Positions 48,000 through 60,420 of a DNA stretch of 64,000 bases are shown here, piece by piece; within the stretch, counting starts at the first letter, position 1; the number at the start of each line of letters is the position of its first letter. Origin of the DNA: Brienomyrus brachyistius. Lineage: Eukaryota; Chordata; Actinopteri; Osteoglossiformes; Mormyridae. The stretch spans positions 21,453,254-21,517,253 of the forward strand of contig NC_064555.1 of assembly GCF_023856365.1 (NCBI RefSeq), given 5' to 3'. A program made the position numbers and the translations under genes. The notes beneath the pieces were generated by a model. It searched no databases. It worked only from the letters and a program-made list of their open reading frames with translations, and was not told where the DNA came from.

Positions 48000-48960
48000 T
48001 TTCAGCTCCTGGTAATCATAGACACACCATATCTCCAGAACATTGTGTCTTCTCTCTGGGTCTTCAGGATTTCTGATGTCATGTTCATTATTGTAATGAC
48101 TGAGCCCATCCTCTCTGCTGCTTGTCATCCTCGATGGCCATCAACTTTTTCAATTATCATCGTCTTCCCCAATATACTGGATCTTATAATAATATTCTCA
48201 AAATAAGGCAGCGTTGACCTGGTCGTTTGTGCTTCAAATGAAAGTTCAGGCCTAATTTGATCAAGCATCTACTCACTTTCCTTGTGGTCCATGATATTCT
48301 TGGTAGTCTTCAAAGACTTCATTGCTGCTTTCATATCCATAGTGTCACAGAAATTACCATATTTTTAACAATTCTGATCTTTTTTTTCTTAGAAATAAGG
48401 ATTTTTTTTTTCTCTGCCAGTCTGTATTTTTTGACTGCAGGGTCTTTGTTGGCGATTGTTCTAAGGAAGAAAAATCTGCATATATTATCGCCATCAATGC
48501 TAAAGTTAGTCACCGACCATGTGATCCTGACCTTCGTTTTCCTCGCAGTGAACCACAGTCCCTTTTCAGTGCGCTGTAGTTGTGGTGTCATCAGCATATT
48601 GAGGGTTATTGTTTATTTCACCAGTCTTAAATCCACAGTTGTCTCCTTTTAAATCCGCTTTCTTTGATTATATGTTCTGTGCGCAGCCTGAATAGGTATG
48701 GTGGTGGTATGAAGCCTTGTCTAATTCGTGGAACTACACACTTTTTCCATATTCCATCCTTATCGTGGCCTTTCCTCTTGCGGAGATTCTTTATAAAAAC
48801 GTGTCCTGGACATTCCAGGAGAGGTTCCTCAGCAGACCTGAGCTCTTCATTTTGTCCTGTTGGTACTGGCCCCATGTTGGCTTTTCAGGAGATCCGTTAT
48901 GCTCAGGGGGATTTAGGAAAAGACCACTCCATGGCCTCAGTACTGGATATCTGTGTCTGA
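48000..48960 (-). pseudogene. RTE-like LINE reverse transcriptase relic
   Basis: On the minus strand, going from 48875 downward, recognisable blocks are RIRQGFIPPPYLF, LRTEHIIKESGF, a YADDTTTT catalytic motif at about 48575-48601, then further on PELSFEAQTTRS and LPYFENII with ILGKTMIIEKVDG. These follow the order of RTE/BovB-type reverse transcriptases and their C-terminal tail (pattern VRQGCxLSPxLFNLY, YADDT, LxYFGHxMR, LxGKxEGxR). Many stops and frame changes make it inactive. The 5' extent is unclear. Confidence 0.75.
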
Positions 48961-49252
48961 GCACTTAGGTCTAGAATTCATTAGGGCTGTATCACAGGAT
49001 TAACAGCATGATTGGAAATAACTCTGTCTTTAAGTAGAAAGGTAATGTAAATTTCCAGAGCTTTGTGTAAGAGAGGGCTTTTCTGTTCCAGTCAGGAAAT
49101 TTAAAGGACAAAACCCAAGTCACTAAAATGGGTAAACTGTCTTTGTAATGTGTAATTAATGTTATGGATGTGCTCTTTGACCTTTGACCCTTATCTTTAA
49201 CCATAGAATTTTAGCAGGCATTTCTTTCTTGACACTGTTTAATTGGCTGTTA

Positions 49253-50400
49253 CAGTCATGCTCATAAGTTTGCATACAACCATCTTAACATCTAAACATT
49301 AGCCATTTCGGAAAATATGTCATCATGTAAAACACTATTTTTTATTTAGGAATAGTGGTCAGTTGAAGGTATTTCATCACAAAATTGTGTGTCCTTTTTG
49401 AACCATGTTGTGAAAAAAGTCACACAGACACCCTGAGCGAAAGTTTCCATACCATTGCATGTGTGGCCTAACAATACACCCTCATGTTGACACCCACAGG
49501 TTGAGATATAGCTGTATAGGTCAGCCACACCTGTGCCTTGTTTGATTTTAGTTAGTATTTGTGTATAGACAGTCAATGAATCTCTTAGCTCTGGAGAAAT
49601 CCTTACACATTTCATGCAGGATTACAGTGACTTTGCTGGATTGTGTAGCATGAGGAACACAACGGAAATGTCCAAGGATCTACGAGATCCTTGTTCAACT
49701 GATTCAAGAATCAGGAAATGGATGTAAAAATATGTCCAAAGATATCAAAACGTCAAACAGTACTGTGATCGAAAAGTGGAAAATTAATACCAAGCCACAC
49801 CGCCCCAAGGAAATTGTTCAGGATACCAAGAAAAACCCACAAGCAACCTTTGTAAGCTTCTTGAAACAAAGTGGCTGTTTTAGCATGTTCCTTTAGGAGA
49901 TACTTGAAGGAAAATAGGCTGCATGGTAGAATTGCTAAAAAAAAAAAAAAAAGACATTTCAGCACCGATGCCGCAAACCAGCCCGCATGCAATATGCCAG
50001 ACACCTAGAAAAACCTCAAAACTTCTGGCAAAATCATTAGGATACCAAAATTTAACTTTATGGTCGCATGTTTGGAGAGATCTCAACAAGGCTGATGAAA
50101 AGAAGCAATGCATCCCAGTGAAGTATGGAAATGGATGTCTGCTGTTTTGGGTGTGTATGAGCTATACTGGCAGAGGGCATTTATTCAAAATTGATGGCAA
50201 GATGAATGCAACATTATCACAAAATAATGGGAGAAACTGCAGTTCATCAGGCCCAAGCTTGGACATGACAATGATCTAAAACATAAGGCCAAGTCAATCA
50301 TTCAGTAGCTGCAGTAAAAAAAAGTGAAAACTTCTAGAGTGATCATCAGTCTCCTGACCCCATCATCATTCAGCCACAGAAATATAAGACACAGTTATTG
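49253..50400 (+). pseudogene. Tc1-like transposon relic, right end lost
   Basis: The left end TA-CAGTCATGCTCATAAGTTTG is a typical Tc1-group terminal repeat start. Decayed + strand frames include KWKINTKPHRPKEIV, WSHVWRDLN, VKYGNGCLLFWVC and HLFKIDGKMNAT, then a diverged D-N-D-x-K-H block. These match the middle of Tc1-like transposases (VKHGGGSVMVWGC, GTGHLVKIDG, QDNDPKHT). The last part (SP-D-P-II near 50355) marks the DDE end. No matching right terminal repeat was found. Confidence 0.8.
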
Positions 50401-51834
50401 GCCAACTGGTTCTCATGTAAACCGATGAATGTGTTTACTCAATGGTTTTATAATGTTGCCATCAATGAGTGAGAGTGAGCGTTTCCCCAGTTCCTCAGTG
50501 GATGCATGGATGGGCTCATTTTTGCCCCCCTCTGCGGACGGCCTCATCTTCATCCCCTACTGCTGATGGGCACATCTTCATCCTCCTCATCTTCATCGGC
50601 CTGGTCCCTGGGTAATGTAGTAGCTCTTGTTAAAAGGGCCTTTGGTGGTTTGGTAAAAGCAAGGTACTGGGACTAAGGAGTGTATTGCAATGAAGTCATT
50701 AGAGAAAAGCTCACCCTCTACCCAACAGCATCCACACGCACATTCTCCAACCCCCAAAAAAGTTCAACTTTGTTAAAGAGACATGTTTACTTTTTGATTT
50801 GAAATATATCCTGTATTTCAGGAATTGTGCATCGGTATTTCATTATAAGGCAAATGCTTTTCTGTTTATTTTCATTTGAGTAGTTTGGCTTCTTGGTGAT
50901 TAAGAAAGCCTGCTTCATGCCCATCTGATGGCACCTCCTGAGTAAGAATGCCCATCAGATCCCCTGTAAGCCCGAAGCATGCCCCTCTGAGTAAGCATGA
51001 GTCAGACCACCAGCTTCCCAGCTACGGTGCAGAGAATGGATGGTGTGACACTGAGGAAAGGAAGGAGCTCATGTGCTGCCCCCAAATGCAGACCATGGTC
51101 ACGTCTAAGTAACCCGCATACAGAGATTGGTGTCGAAGGGCTAAGAACACAAGGGGCTCCGATATGAATGTGGCCTACTGTCCTCCTGCATTATAGATGA
51201 GAGCAGATGGGGGGTTGTTTCTGCATCCTCGGACGAGCGTGAGTCAAGCACAGTTCTCCACGTAGGCGTGAGTGTCATGCTAAACAACAGGTGGGGCCTC
51301 GCGCCAGCGCTCAGCAATGTTTACATGCTGGACGGCTCTCTGACTCCGTTGACTCACGCGTATCTGTCGGGAAACGGTGGCTCTGTGGAGGCCGGCCCCT
51401 TTCCTACTGGTCAGATTTGAGTCCTTGCCGCTTTTTTCGGGTTGAGGGTGGGAGTGTGAAAAGGCTTTGCCGTGACTAATGCCAGCCTCATCGGTAGCCT
51501 GTGTCACGCTGCCAGCTGATGGTTGGTTTTTCATGGTCAGTAAGTCATTGTCTGGGTGGGCTAAATGTCCTCTGAATGCACACTATTGTCTCTTACTACA
51601 AGAGGAATCCTAGGTAATGACTTCATTTATACTGCTTGTGGTGTGATTTCTTGAAAAAAAGCTGATATTCAGTTGCATTTTATTCAGTTGGGAGGCCGAC
51701 CCATCGCTGCCCCAATTGGGCAGGAAGGTCACCTGCCTAATTATCATTACGCTCCTCTGTGTGACTGGGTCTGGATCACTGCTATCCACCTGTCCTGTGG
51801 CCCTGGGAGGGGCTTCTGTGTCTGTGGTTTCCCT

Positions 51835-52345
51835 CAGAGCTGGGCGATATGCCATATTAACATCAGTATTGCGTGTCGTTATACACATGGGATTCTCACA
51901 TTGCAGGAACCACGATAGCTAGGTTGTGATCAGACTTTTTCATACTTACATATTGTCTGGACATTATACCACAGTTTATGGTATTTTCCAAAATTTAATA
52001 CAGTTCTGATATTTTGATATCTTCGAGATGTTTTGCTAAAAAATTTAACCCTGTCAAGGAAACAAAACTTTGCAAAAAGCAAGCGTTTGCAATTTTAATG
52101 ATTGTTTTGGTTTGCGATTACCTTGTATATGTTAAAAAAATCAGTGGTACTCCCTGATTCCACATGAACACTGCGTGCGCTTCCAGTACCCATCATAATT
52201 ATTTTCATCCTTTAAATCACTCTTAGGTTTGGGAGCAATTTATTTATTTTGAACTCCTTTATTTGCTCTATAAATATTGCAATATTTATCACAGAAAAGA
52301 ATTACATTGCGTTATCTGAAATTTTCCAATATCATGCAGTCCTAG
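51835..52345. mobile_element. MITE-like element (CAGAGCTGGGCGATAT ends)
   Basis: The left end CAGAGCTGGGCGATAT and right end ATATCATGCAGTCCTAG are imperfect inverted repeats, enclosing an AT-rich non-coding interior. The end motif (..GCTGGGCGATAT) resembles the element at 46390-46760 and isolated ends near 4100 and 6950. No convincing target duplication is visible. Confidence 0.5.
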
Positions 52346-54599
52346 GTTCCATTTAGGATGCTGTGTGTTTCCGTGTGGGAGTTTCATGAGAACCGGGTCA
52401 GCTGATCAGTGCTACTGTGAGTGGCCTGGCTGTAAGAATGAGAAATGAAATGGCGTGAAAAACGACATTCGTTTAGTGACGTCAAGTGAGCATCAGAATA
52501 GCCTAATATCTCGTGCAATTAATATTGTTATGCCGAGAAGGCTTTCGCGATGATAGGCCCGTCAATAAGACCAGCTGTCAGGGAAAACATTTTCATTAAG
52601 GGATTCAAAAGTGATTTGGAAACCAAATTAGTTCTAGCAAATTGTTTTAGCCAGTGTGCATTTAACATTGGGAAGGAAGCGCACATGCGAATAGTCTCAT
52701 TTGAAGAATTAGTGGAAAAACGTGAATCCTGAAAGACAATTTTAATCCTTTAATTAGCTTGTCTTTTATTTGTAAGCAGATACTGCAGGTTACGAAAAAC
52801 AAACCAGAGATTTTAATTGTAATACAGTGAATGCTATAAATATCACTTTGCACTCAGCTCAGAAGCATTTCTTAAAGTGGGTGTGACAAGTTCATTTTTA
52901 TTTTTTTTTAAAAAAAGAAAAGAAATTCTCCCTGAATGTTTCTAGAGGCATCTTTAGGAAACATGCATCGCTGAAAAGTTATTTTTTTTAGAGTTATGTC
53001 TTTGCACGCTGGATCGTATTTGTTGCTTTCAAAAATCTGTTCCAGTCATGTTATGCTCGGATTACGCTTCTCTCGGTGTAGTAGGTGATTGCTAAGGAGG
53101 ATGAGCAGGTACTCCCCACGGTCACATTTCGAGTCAGGGGCATGACAAATTGTGAACAAAATCACCCGTCGTTATTGATTATAATCTAAAGTCCACTGAG
53201 TCCAATAATCCGTGCAAAACCTGGTCGTTTTAAGTACCGACGAGGGACTGTCTTGTAAGGGTGCTTGATATCAGGTGACGGCGATGCGGCATTGCTGACT
53301 ACAGCTGCAGCTCTTAATGACTCGATGAGGGTCCATCGTCCAGGGTGAAGCCTCCAGACCTTCCAGTCACATGTGAGCAGCTCAACAGCCAAATCTCTCC
53401 TCTCGCATTCTGTGCCGTGTGGGACCCGAGTTTCTAAGACTGACGTCCGCCTCCAGCAGGATTCTTTGTTTCCTTTTTTGGGAAAATGGAATGCAAGATG
53501 GAGGGTAGATCAGAGAATTTGAACAGGCCATGCCGCAGCCTTTGATATGTCCAGAATCTGAACCTGTAAGCGCTTAGCAGCCTTGACAAACTGTACATGC
53601 GGCAGCTGCGCTTCTGAGACAACTAAATTGATGATTTATGAATAATGTATAGGATCCCTCTGATATATATGCTTAATTAGATTTCTCCCAGCATACACCT
53701 GTGCTCCCACAGGTGTGCGCTTTAAATTGACGCTCTAATCCCACACACCGGCTGAGTTCAACTTAATTAAAGCTTTGCAGTAGATATTGGAAGTGGTCTC
53801 GATGCTATAGGTGTCTGAGTAAAGGGATGGCTTCATACAGCTCTACTGAACCATGTGTGCTTCCCGGCGTCATGGAAACCCACGTGCTCTCAGTCACCTG
53901 ACCTTAACTCTGCGCTGCACAAAGCTCTGACATCACCTGTTGCTTTTTTTTTTAGGTCATAAATTCCACCATAATGCCAGATGTACATAGCAAATCCATC
54001 CAGGATTGCTCACAAATTATCAATGTTACCTCAGGCAAAGATCCGGCTATATTTCTCCTTCACCTTCGATGGCCAGGAAGCTTCAGTTTTAGGAATAATG
54101 AACTGGATGTGCAAACAGAAGGTTGTGGGTTCAGAGACTGAAAGGTGGCCGCATACCATGGCGTGTATTAATCGGCTCCCAGCTACAGGTGTGCCGGCGT
54201 GGCGTCCCACAGGGCTGGCTGCTCAGAGGGCGTCCTCCTCCCGTATGAGGTAATGACCACTTTGCGGCTTCCCTAAGCGCGGAGCCGTCGCTGTTTATCA
54301 ACACGGAGGAGCGCTTCCTGCTGATCCTGATTAGTTCCTTTGTCACTCAGCTGCGGAGCAGGAGGCAGCAAGGGCTGAGATCCCACCACACTTAATGATC
54401 CTGAGCCGCCACATTGCTGGCTTCTATGGCAGGGCAGAGACCGTTGTAGATCCCTGCCTTCCCCATCATGGCAATCAGGACCAGAGCCGAGTGGGCAAGA
54501 GTACGAGGGAAGGGCGTCGCTGGTCAGTATGAGAAATGGCGTTAATGCAGCACACAGCCCCGCCTGCGTAGCGGTGACCGTGGGCCAAACAAGCTCTAG

Positions 54600-55700
54600 C
54601 CGCCTGCCACGCGATCCCTCCCCCCCCCCAGTCACGTGTCCACCCCCCACCGGCTGACGCTTTGCCGCTCACCCGCCCTTTACGGAGGAAGTGATCTGGA
54701 GATAAAGGCGGCACCGTCCCTGGGTTGCTGTGTGATGGATCATGTGAACGTCGTGACGTCACCCCCTCCCTCCCTCGAGCATAGAGAAGTTCAATTAGCC
54801 AGCTAACCGGCCCAGGGCTGGGTCCGCGCTCAGCCGGGCCCTCTGGCTCTCCGGCTGTGTGTTTGCAGTCTCCGCCTCAGGCGGCCTCTTCACTCTTGTT
54901 CCCACTGACACACACACGCACTCTGCATTCTGCTCCACGTGAGTATATCAGGTTTACGCCCCCCCCCCCCCACACACGCGACCTGTCATGTGAATAATCT
55001 ATAGGTTGCGTCACAAATTTAATATCATTGCTAATGTGACGTTTATTTAATTTATGCAAATGAGAATCCTCCATCTGATACTGTTGTGTTGCGTGCAGTT
55101 TTAAAGAGCCCGATAATGCCTAATTACATATGATTAATTATGCATTCATCATTTCCTGAATGTCTTCCTTCCCACCGCAGTTACTTGCGCTTGGCGGATC
55201 CTGAAATAGCCGCGTGCCGCTTTGTTGTGCAGGCAGCGTGGTGTGGGGTCGGGGAGCTCGGCACACGGCCCTCCGGAGAGCTGGAGAGTCCGCCGGTTTG
55301 GTACAGCAGCCGCAGAGGTGCGTCCAAAGCGACCGCCCTCTCATCTGGCTCAGACGATTGACTGGAGCCTCCTCGTTTCTGGAAGCTTCCTTCTGATATT
55401 CGGTTCGGGATGATTAACTGCGCAGCACTCAGATTTTCAGGCTCGTCTTTTGCGTTTCTGAGATGTATTCCGCTGCTCCCTCCGTCTCACTCTCTCACTG
55501 TTAACAGCACATCACGTGGCCCCTCAGTCCTCTGTATTTGCATTAGCCCAGGCCTTAACCATGTCTACCCATCCTGCCGCTCGGCCCCTCCCCCCGCCCC
55601 CCCCGCAGCCCTTCAGCATCTACCCCTATGCTGTCACTTCAGGGGGCTTAAAATAGATCTGCTCTGACGTCACCCCTCGCTGCAACTGACCCAAACACGG
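54600..55700. promoter_or_regulatory. GC-rich segment with two perfect CRE palindromes
   Basis: This GC-rich stretch lies inside an otherwise AT-balanced intron. It holds TGACGTCA at 54754-54761 and again at 55665-55672, each followed by CCCC. TGACGTCA is the full CREB/ATF-type site. No transcript, TATA box or open frame of note is evident, so enhancer or alternative promoter function is inference only. Confidence 0.3.
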
Positions 55701-55824
55701 GCTGGGAGCCCCGCCCCCCTTGCTCCTCTCGCCCGCCAGCCCCCATCAGTGTTTCCTTCCCAGGTGGGCCAGGATGACATCCAGCCTCCGAGCCTCCCCC
55801 CCCACAGCATCGCACACAGTGCTG

Positions 55825-55847
55825 CCCCCCCCCCCCCCCCCCCCCCC
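55825..55847. repeat. Poly-C tract (23)
   Basis: An uninterrupted run of 23 C bases within a generally C-rich region. Confidence 0.97.
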
Positions 55848-57594
55848 ATGCGTCCTTACAAGGATTGTAAGTAACAGAGTCGCTGTGTCGCTCACAGATG
55901 TCGGCTTTGCATTTTAAGCTCTCAGTCGTGGCAGTTTGGACGAAGTTAAATGGAAAGCACAGCAATTCCTTCTCATACTCGAGATCTCCACTCTCCGGAG
56001 TGGTGTATTCAGGGATCTTTCATCTTTGGGTTTCAAGTTGAAAGCCAGCGGCTCTTACATTAATACAGCTGAAATGAAGTACTGAGAGCCGTGGCAGCAA
56101 TCATATCGATCGCAAGCAAATTACAGTATCGCTGGGAAACACCGTGATTAAATGTACCCCATCAGCAGTGTTTTTTTTTTTTTTTCCATTTGTTTAAGTT
56201 ACCTGGTAGTGCGATGAACCTAAAGCATTTCAGATAAAGGAACCTGGGTTGTTTCGTCTTGAGTGTGAATTTGGCAGAAGTGGTGATTCCCCACATTTCC
56301 TCAATGAACAGAATGTGCTCCCTGGACATCATCGTTTTGTTATCGAGTCCGTCTGCTGCTGTTCACTCTCGCCTTTTGAACACCTCTCCCCTTTGTGATG
56401 GTTTGCCATCCATAGCCGTCTTGGCTCTGTCAGAGTTTAGTAAAAGTACCATGGTTAGTACACACAAGGCTAATGCTCATAGCCCTGATAGTCTCAAAAT
56501 GTTACTTAGGGACCGTGTTACTTGCTAGAGAAAAGAAGGGTAAAGCAGCAGAGAGATTGTAGGCATGATCCCTGACGTTCAGCACCATCTCTAGGTATGG
56601 GCCCCCTTATCGGCGTGCTCATCAATCGCTCCCGCCCACAGCTCTCGTGACCCAGCAGCGGCGATACGGACCAGGCTAAAATTAGCGCGGGTGGGGGGAG
56701 TGCGAGATGTTCTACTGGAGCCAGCCGTGATTCGTCCTGACAGAGCTGTCCATGGCAGATATGGAGGCGGGGCCTGTGGCAGGGGTGGGAGAGAGGAGTG
56801 ACATACGCGGCTGCAATGTGAGGATAATGGAAAGGTGGGGGGGACGCAGACTGGACACCCTCTGTCCTCAGCAACCACGTCAAAAACATCTCATCGTTTA
56901 TCTGTAAAATTGCTTGTTAAATGTCTCATAATTAAATCCTTCCATTTAATGTGCATTAAATGTGGGGTATTGGTGCCTCCGTTCAGAGGAATCTCGTCCA
57001 TTGTGCTTCGGACTGATAAAAGGCACATTGTGGGGGTAACGTCCTGTTGTTACCATGGCAATGCGAAGCCCATAATCTTTTTCTATCTGCTACCCGCGTG
57101 CCTCTCAGATTGGGAAAAGGAAGCTAATAACAGATGTGTTTGACATTTATCCAGTGGAGAGGATGTAACGTTCTGACATCAGCCAGCTGCCGTCACAGAG
57201 CTGAAAGCAAACTCTGGTCCTAATTTGTGTTTTCATAGCTATCCCATAAAACTGCCCATTTTTACACATTCTCGGTGCACCTGAGAGTTTTGTGTGTAAG
57301 AAAGTGTGTAACAATATTATTTACCAATGTTATTATTTAAAACAATATAGATAACTGTGTTCAATGAAGGGAAGTTCTCTGGCAGTCACTTGCAACTGTG
57401 GTGCCAGATGGTATCTAGTCCATTCATGCTTGCAATCCCACGTTTCCCCAGCAGAATTAACCAACAGGGGCTGACGTTGTGCGAGTCACTGCTCCCCACC
57501 TGGCTTTTACACTGTGCACCATGCCTGCTTTCCTGTGCCTGACACATGTACACCTCACTAAGTGTGCACTGTCGCTGTCTGTCTTCCTCCCGCC

Positions 57595-57950
57595 AGCCCT
57601 CTCTGGCCTGCCCTCTCTGGCCTGCCTTCATTGGCTTGCCCACTCTAGCCTGCCCTACAGGCCTGCCCTCTCTGGCCTGTCCACTCTAGCCTGCCCTCTC
57701 TGGCCTGTCCACTCTGGCCTGTCCACTCTGGCCTGCCTGCCCACTCTGGCCTGCCCACTCTGGCCTGCCCTCTTTGGCTTGCCCACTCTAGCCTGCCCTA
57801 CTGCCCTGCCCTCTCTGGCCTATCCTCACTGGCTGGTCTTCTCTGGCCTGAGCGTTCTGGCTAACCTTCCCTTGCCTGCCCTCACTGGCCTGCCCACTCT
57901 ATCCAGCTCTCTCTGCTCTGCATTCTGTAGCCTACCCTGACTGGCCGGCC
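57595..57950. repeat. CTCTGGCCTGCCC minisatellite
   Basis: Roughly 20-25 imperfect copies of a ~15-bp unit (CTCTGGCCTGCCCA and variants with TTGG, CTAG and GTCC changes). The open frame across it encodes a low-complexity G-L-P-x-L-A-C pattern that merely reflects the repeat. Confidence 0.92.
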
Positions 57951-59599
57951 TCTACGACTTTCGTCCCTTTCCCTCTTGCCGATGCTCAGTGTGTTTGACA
58001 GGCCATGGCACGATAACACATCTTTGTGCTGCTTGGGCCGGTTCAGCTCATGCTGAACCTCAGTGGACCTGCTGACACGTAACTGAAGTGACTGGTGCGG
58101 CGCTGTGGGATCTCATAACTCACCTGTCCATCCGTGTTTGCCGATTATTAAAATGACCTCATGGTAGCCTGCAGTTTAATTAAACTAATTTGGATGTCAT
58201 TGGGTGTGTGGTTACATCATTGTTTGGTGAAACCCTTGACAGGAAGATCTCAGAGGGGAGTTCAAGGTAAAAGGTGAAAGTTTTTGCTGGATGCAAAGAC
58301 ATGCAGTAGCCTAAATTTAAGGATTTTTTTAAAGTAAATTGGTGTTGCATTCTGCAAGCGCTCCTAATAGCAGTGCTAATGTTGTGAAAAGCCGCTAACT
58401 CTATTTTTATCGAAGCTGTTGAACAAAGCGGAGTGTCTGCTGCAGCAGGACCCCTGTCGTTTTCACTTCTTTAATTTGTCCATTCATTCATCTGGCCATT
58501 AGTAATCCCGCCTTCATCTCTCTCATTTATTACCGCTGATGCATCCTTTCCATGGCTGCCGGATGTGCGCTGATAATGTATACTAGGGAAAAACTGGTTT
58601 CAGATTCCACATGCAGCATTTATGAGGTTAATGTCCTGTTCTTACCGGTAAGTAACGGGGGATTATTTGGACAAACATTGTGTCTGCTTTGACATTTGCT
58701 TTGGGGGGACAAAATTAAGTACTGTGATCCACATCGTTTTGGATGTTAAAGAGGAGACAACAGATGCTCGTGCCAAAAATACTGGCATTGGCGTGTTTAG
58801 ACAATTTTTATGAGTATTTCTACATGATTTAGAATAAAGGGGATCAGACCCCGCAAGCACTGAGTTTACCCTGCTTAGTACCCAGTGCTTTTTGGGGTCG
58901 GAACCCTTCTCTGCAGCTGTATTCATGAAAAAACTAATTTTGCTTGTCCTTTTATCAATGAAATCCCGACACACTCTAATGATCCTGTGCCCCCCCTCTT
59001 ATTTTGCCATTGTTGGTGATAAAAGCCATTGCATCCAAATCTCTTCAAGGGTGACATCTGTATTACAGAACACCACAGATGTCTTCCACAAAGTACTGCG
59101 ATTAATGGGTAAGGTTACTAATTCTGTTCCTTGTAGCGTCCCCCTGCTGGCTTTTATTCCTGCAGAGGACTTCATTAACTTTGATTTTAGCTGTGATTTA
59201 AAAGAATTGTAGTTAAATCATGCTGATCTGAGGTCTCTAATTTTCATGCATGTTTCAGTCATTTACACCGAACATTTATGTAATTTAAGGCCTGGGTCAA
59301 AATTGTTAAGTACTGATTTATTCTGTTTTCTTAATCATAAATGCTGAAATAAAGTCTGGAATTTAGGAAGAATGTGTGTTCTGGTCTGGCCATTGAACTC
59401 TTCTACTCCTCCTTGCCGGTTCATGGCAACATGCTAATACCTGAAGCAGGCATGTGACTGTTGTGTCCCATCACTTACTGTGGGAGTGCGGGGTATCGGA
59501 ACTGCTGCTGTCTGCTGTTCAGTCCCTGTATGAATGAAGTTGTGTCCATATACTTGCCACAAAGTTGAAGACTTTTACGGTGGATGTTGGCTTCCAAGG

Positions 59600-60420
59600 G
59601 TGTTTCTGGTCTCTAGTCTTGTTTGGGATTCAGGATTTCATGGTGCATATTTGGCTGGTATGGAGGGCTAGGAGTGATACTCCTGCTGTTTGCAGATGGT
59701 GGTGAGTTTTTGGCCTCATCCGGCCAAGAACTCCAGCACACACTTGAGCAGTGTGAAGCAGCAGGGATGAGAATCGGTGCCTCCCAATCTGAGGCCAGCT
59801 CCTTGCTGGTGAAGGGGGACAGTCAGCCCTTAACGCAGGAATTTAAGAACTTCGGGATCCTGGTTATGAGTGATGCTAAGAGGGAATGTGGGATTTATGG
59901 GTGGATCAGTTCAATGGCGACAGTTTGGTGTCTGCTAAGCAGGTCTGTGGCAGCCAAGCAGGAGCTGAATCATGAGGCAAGGTTTATGGCTGACTGGTCA
60001 GTCTTCATCCCTGTCCTCACTAATGGCCGGAACCACAAGGTCACGAGTATAAGTGGCTGAAATGAGGTTTCACCATGAGGATTACTGCACTCACTCTCCT
60101 TGATAAAGTGAGGAGTTAAGAGATCTGGAAGGGACCTCAAAATAGTCGTCGTTCCTTCGAATTGAGAGCTGAGGTGGTTTGGGCGTCTCATAAGGATGCC
60201 GCCTGGTTAGTTCCCTAGAGGGCTATTCTGGGTAGAGGCCCTGATACAGACCCAGGAGACACTGGACAGATTATATCTTCCAGCTGGCTTGGGGACATCT
60301 GTGGATGCTCAGGAGCAAGTTAGATTCTGTGGTCATAGAAAAGAGGTCTGGTCTGATCTGCTCATCATGCTAATACCGCAGTCGTCACCTGGAGAAGCAG
60401 GATTATGATTTTGGACGTGA
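59600..60420 (+). pseudogene. LINE reverse transcriptase C-terminal and tail relic
   Basis: The + strand frame starting in 59623 includes LLLFADGGEFLASSGQELQ, CEAAGMRI, LTQEFKNFGIL and LSRSVAAKQEL. This is the order seen in fish LINE polyproteins after the catalytic FADD (here FADG, so the second Asp is lost). From about 60150 the tail continues out of frame with QLAWGHLWMLR-like and LRWFGRLIRMPPG-like segments. The 5' half of RT and the endonuclease are absent. It is inactive. The fragment at 2200-2635 shares the tail. Confidence 0.75.

Noticed and set aside
57479..57940. 153-codon frame with a GLPxLAC repeat as a repetitive protein
   Set aside because: The pattern is simply translation of the ~15-bp minisatellite.
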